5,210 bases of DNA from an uncultured Burkholderiaceae bacterium. GTDB taxonomy: Bacteria; Pseudomonadota; Gammaproteobacteria; Burkholderiales; Burkholderiaceae. The translations under genes and the position numbers were made by a program. Shown here piece by piece: positions 5,009-5,210 of this stretch. The stretch lies in NCBI GenBank assembly GCA_937871985.1, contig CALMPB010000166.1, positions 1 to 5,210 on the forward strand. Reading direction: 5' to 3'. The first letter of the stretch is position 1. Every line of letters starts with the position of its first letter. The notes under the pieces were generated by a model, which saw only the letters and a list, made by a program, of their open reading frames with translations, was not told the DNA's origin and searched no databases.

Positions 5009-5210
5009 TTTCCGCAACCCGGCGGCGTTCCGCGCGATGCCGCGCGGCATTGGCCAGGTCGGCAATCGGCGCCAGCAGCCCGCGATCGAAGTCTTGCAGC
5101 GTCTCGCCGGCTTGCAGCTTCGCCGGCCAGTCGGGATGCGTAAGCGCGCCGCGGCCTAAAGAGACGAATTCCGCCTCCTGCCTTGCCAGCATCCCGCCGG
5201 CCTGCGCCGG
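4995..5210 (-). CDS. Old Yellow Enzyme-type NADH:flavin oxidoreductase, C-terminal end only
   Basis: Only the last 71 residues are in the window; the gene continues beyond the right edge. The fragment contains FVSLGRGALTHPDWPAKL, which matches the conserved FMN phosphate-binding and C-terminal part (GRG-x-L-xx-PDWP) of the Old Yellow Enzyme / NADH:flavin oxidoreductase TIM barrel. Family members are about 350-400 residues and reduce activated alkenes, or act in other FMN-dependent reductions, with NAD(P)H. The active-site residues lie outside the window, so substrate and subgroup cannot be judged. The in-frame ATG at 5192 is internal, because family-like sequence (PAQAGG) continues upstream of it to the edge. 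The tail after ADLANAA is Arg/Glu-rich and ends ISCC. The stop TGA (4995-4997) lies inside the lipoprotein gene, so the two genes converge with a 14-base overlap. Confidence 0.8.
   Translation of the reverse strand, partial: PAQAGGMLARQEAEFVSLGRGALTHPDWPAKLQAGETLQDFDRGLLAPIADLANAARHRAERRRVAEISCC

Noticed and set aside
5142..5192. ATG at 5192 as the start of a short 65-residue protein
   Set aside because: The reading frame continues upstream with family-like sequence to the window edge, so this Met is internal to the oxidoreductase.

Overview
The window looks like chromosomal DNA from an aerobic, GC-rich proteobacterium, most likely a betaproteobacterium of the Alcaligenaceae type (Achromobacter/Bordetella-like). 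The basis is codon use, the style of the MetR and diguanylate cyclase proteins, and the gene families present; the genus is inference. Four of the six genes form a run on the minus strand. No RNA gene, insertion sequence, CRISPR array or phage gene is visible.

Region 1 (1-1938, minus strand) is a two-gene unit. mesX (DUF1852) is followed after 26 bases by mesD, a short MetE-core methionine synthase that runs off the left edge. MesD is one of the described folate-independent methionine synthase families; it lacks the MetE N-terminal half and works with MesX and oxygen. Region 2 (1939-2281) is a gene-free leader and promoter region. It holds a perfect MetR-type operator (TGAA-N5-TTCA, 2085-2097), a plausible -10 element and some stem-loops.

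Region 3 (2282-3172, minus strand) encodes a LysR-family regulator that reads convincingly as MetR, the homocysteine-responsive activator of methionine genes. A near-match MetR box lies just upstream of its own start, which suggests autoregulation. Together, metR, two MetR boxes and mesXD look like a compact methionine-synthesis and control module.

Region 4 (3226-4434, minus strand) encodes a membrane diguanylate cyclase with about seven N-terminal helices and a GGEEF active site but no inhibitory I-site. Region 5 (4435-4753) is a divergent intergenic region with several inverted repeats, one of which could hide the ribosome binding site of the next gene. Region 6 (4754-5008, plus strand) encodes a small lipoprotein of unknown function. 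It overlaps, tail to tail, the 3' end of an Old Yellow Enzyme-type flavin oxidoreductase (4995-5210, minus strand) that runs off the right edge.

The cyclase, lipoprotein and oxidoreductase have no evident link to the methionine module. The mes genes are clearly less GC-rich than the cyclase gene, so the module may have a separate history.
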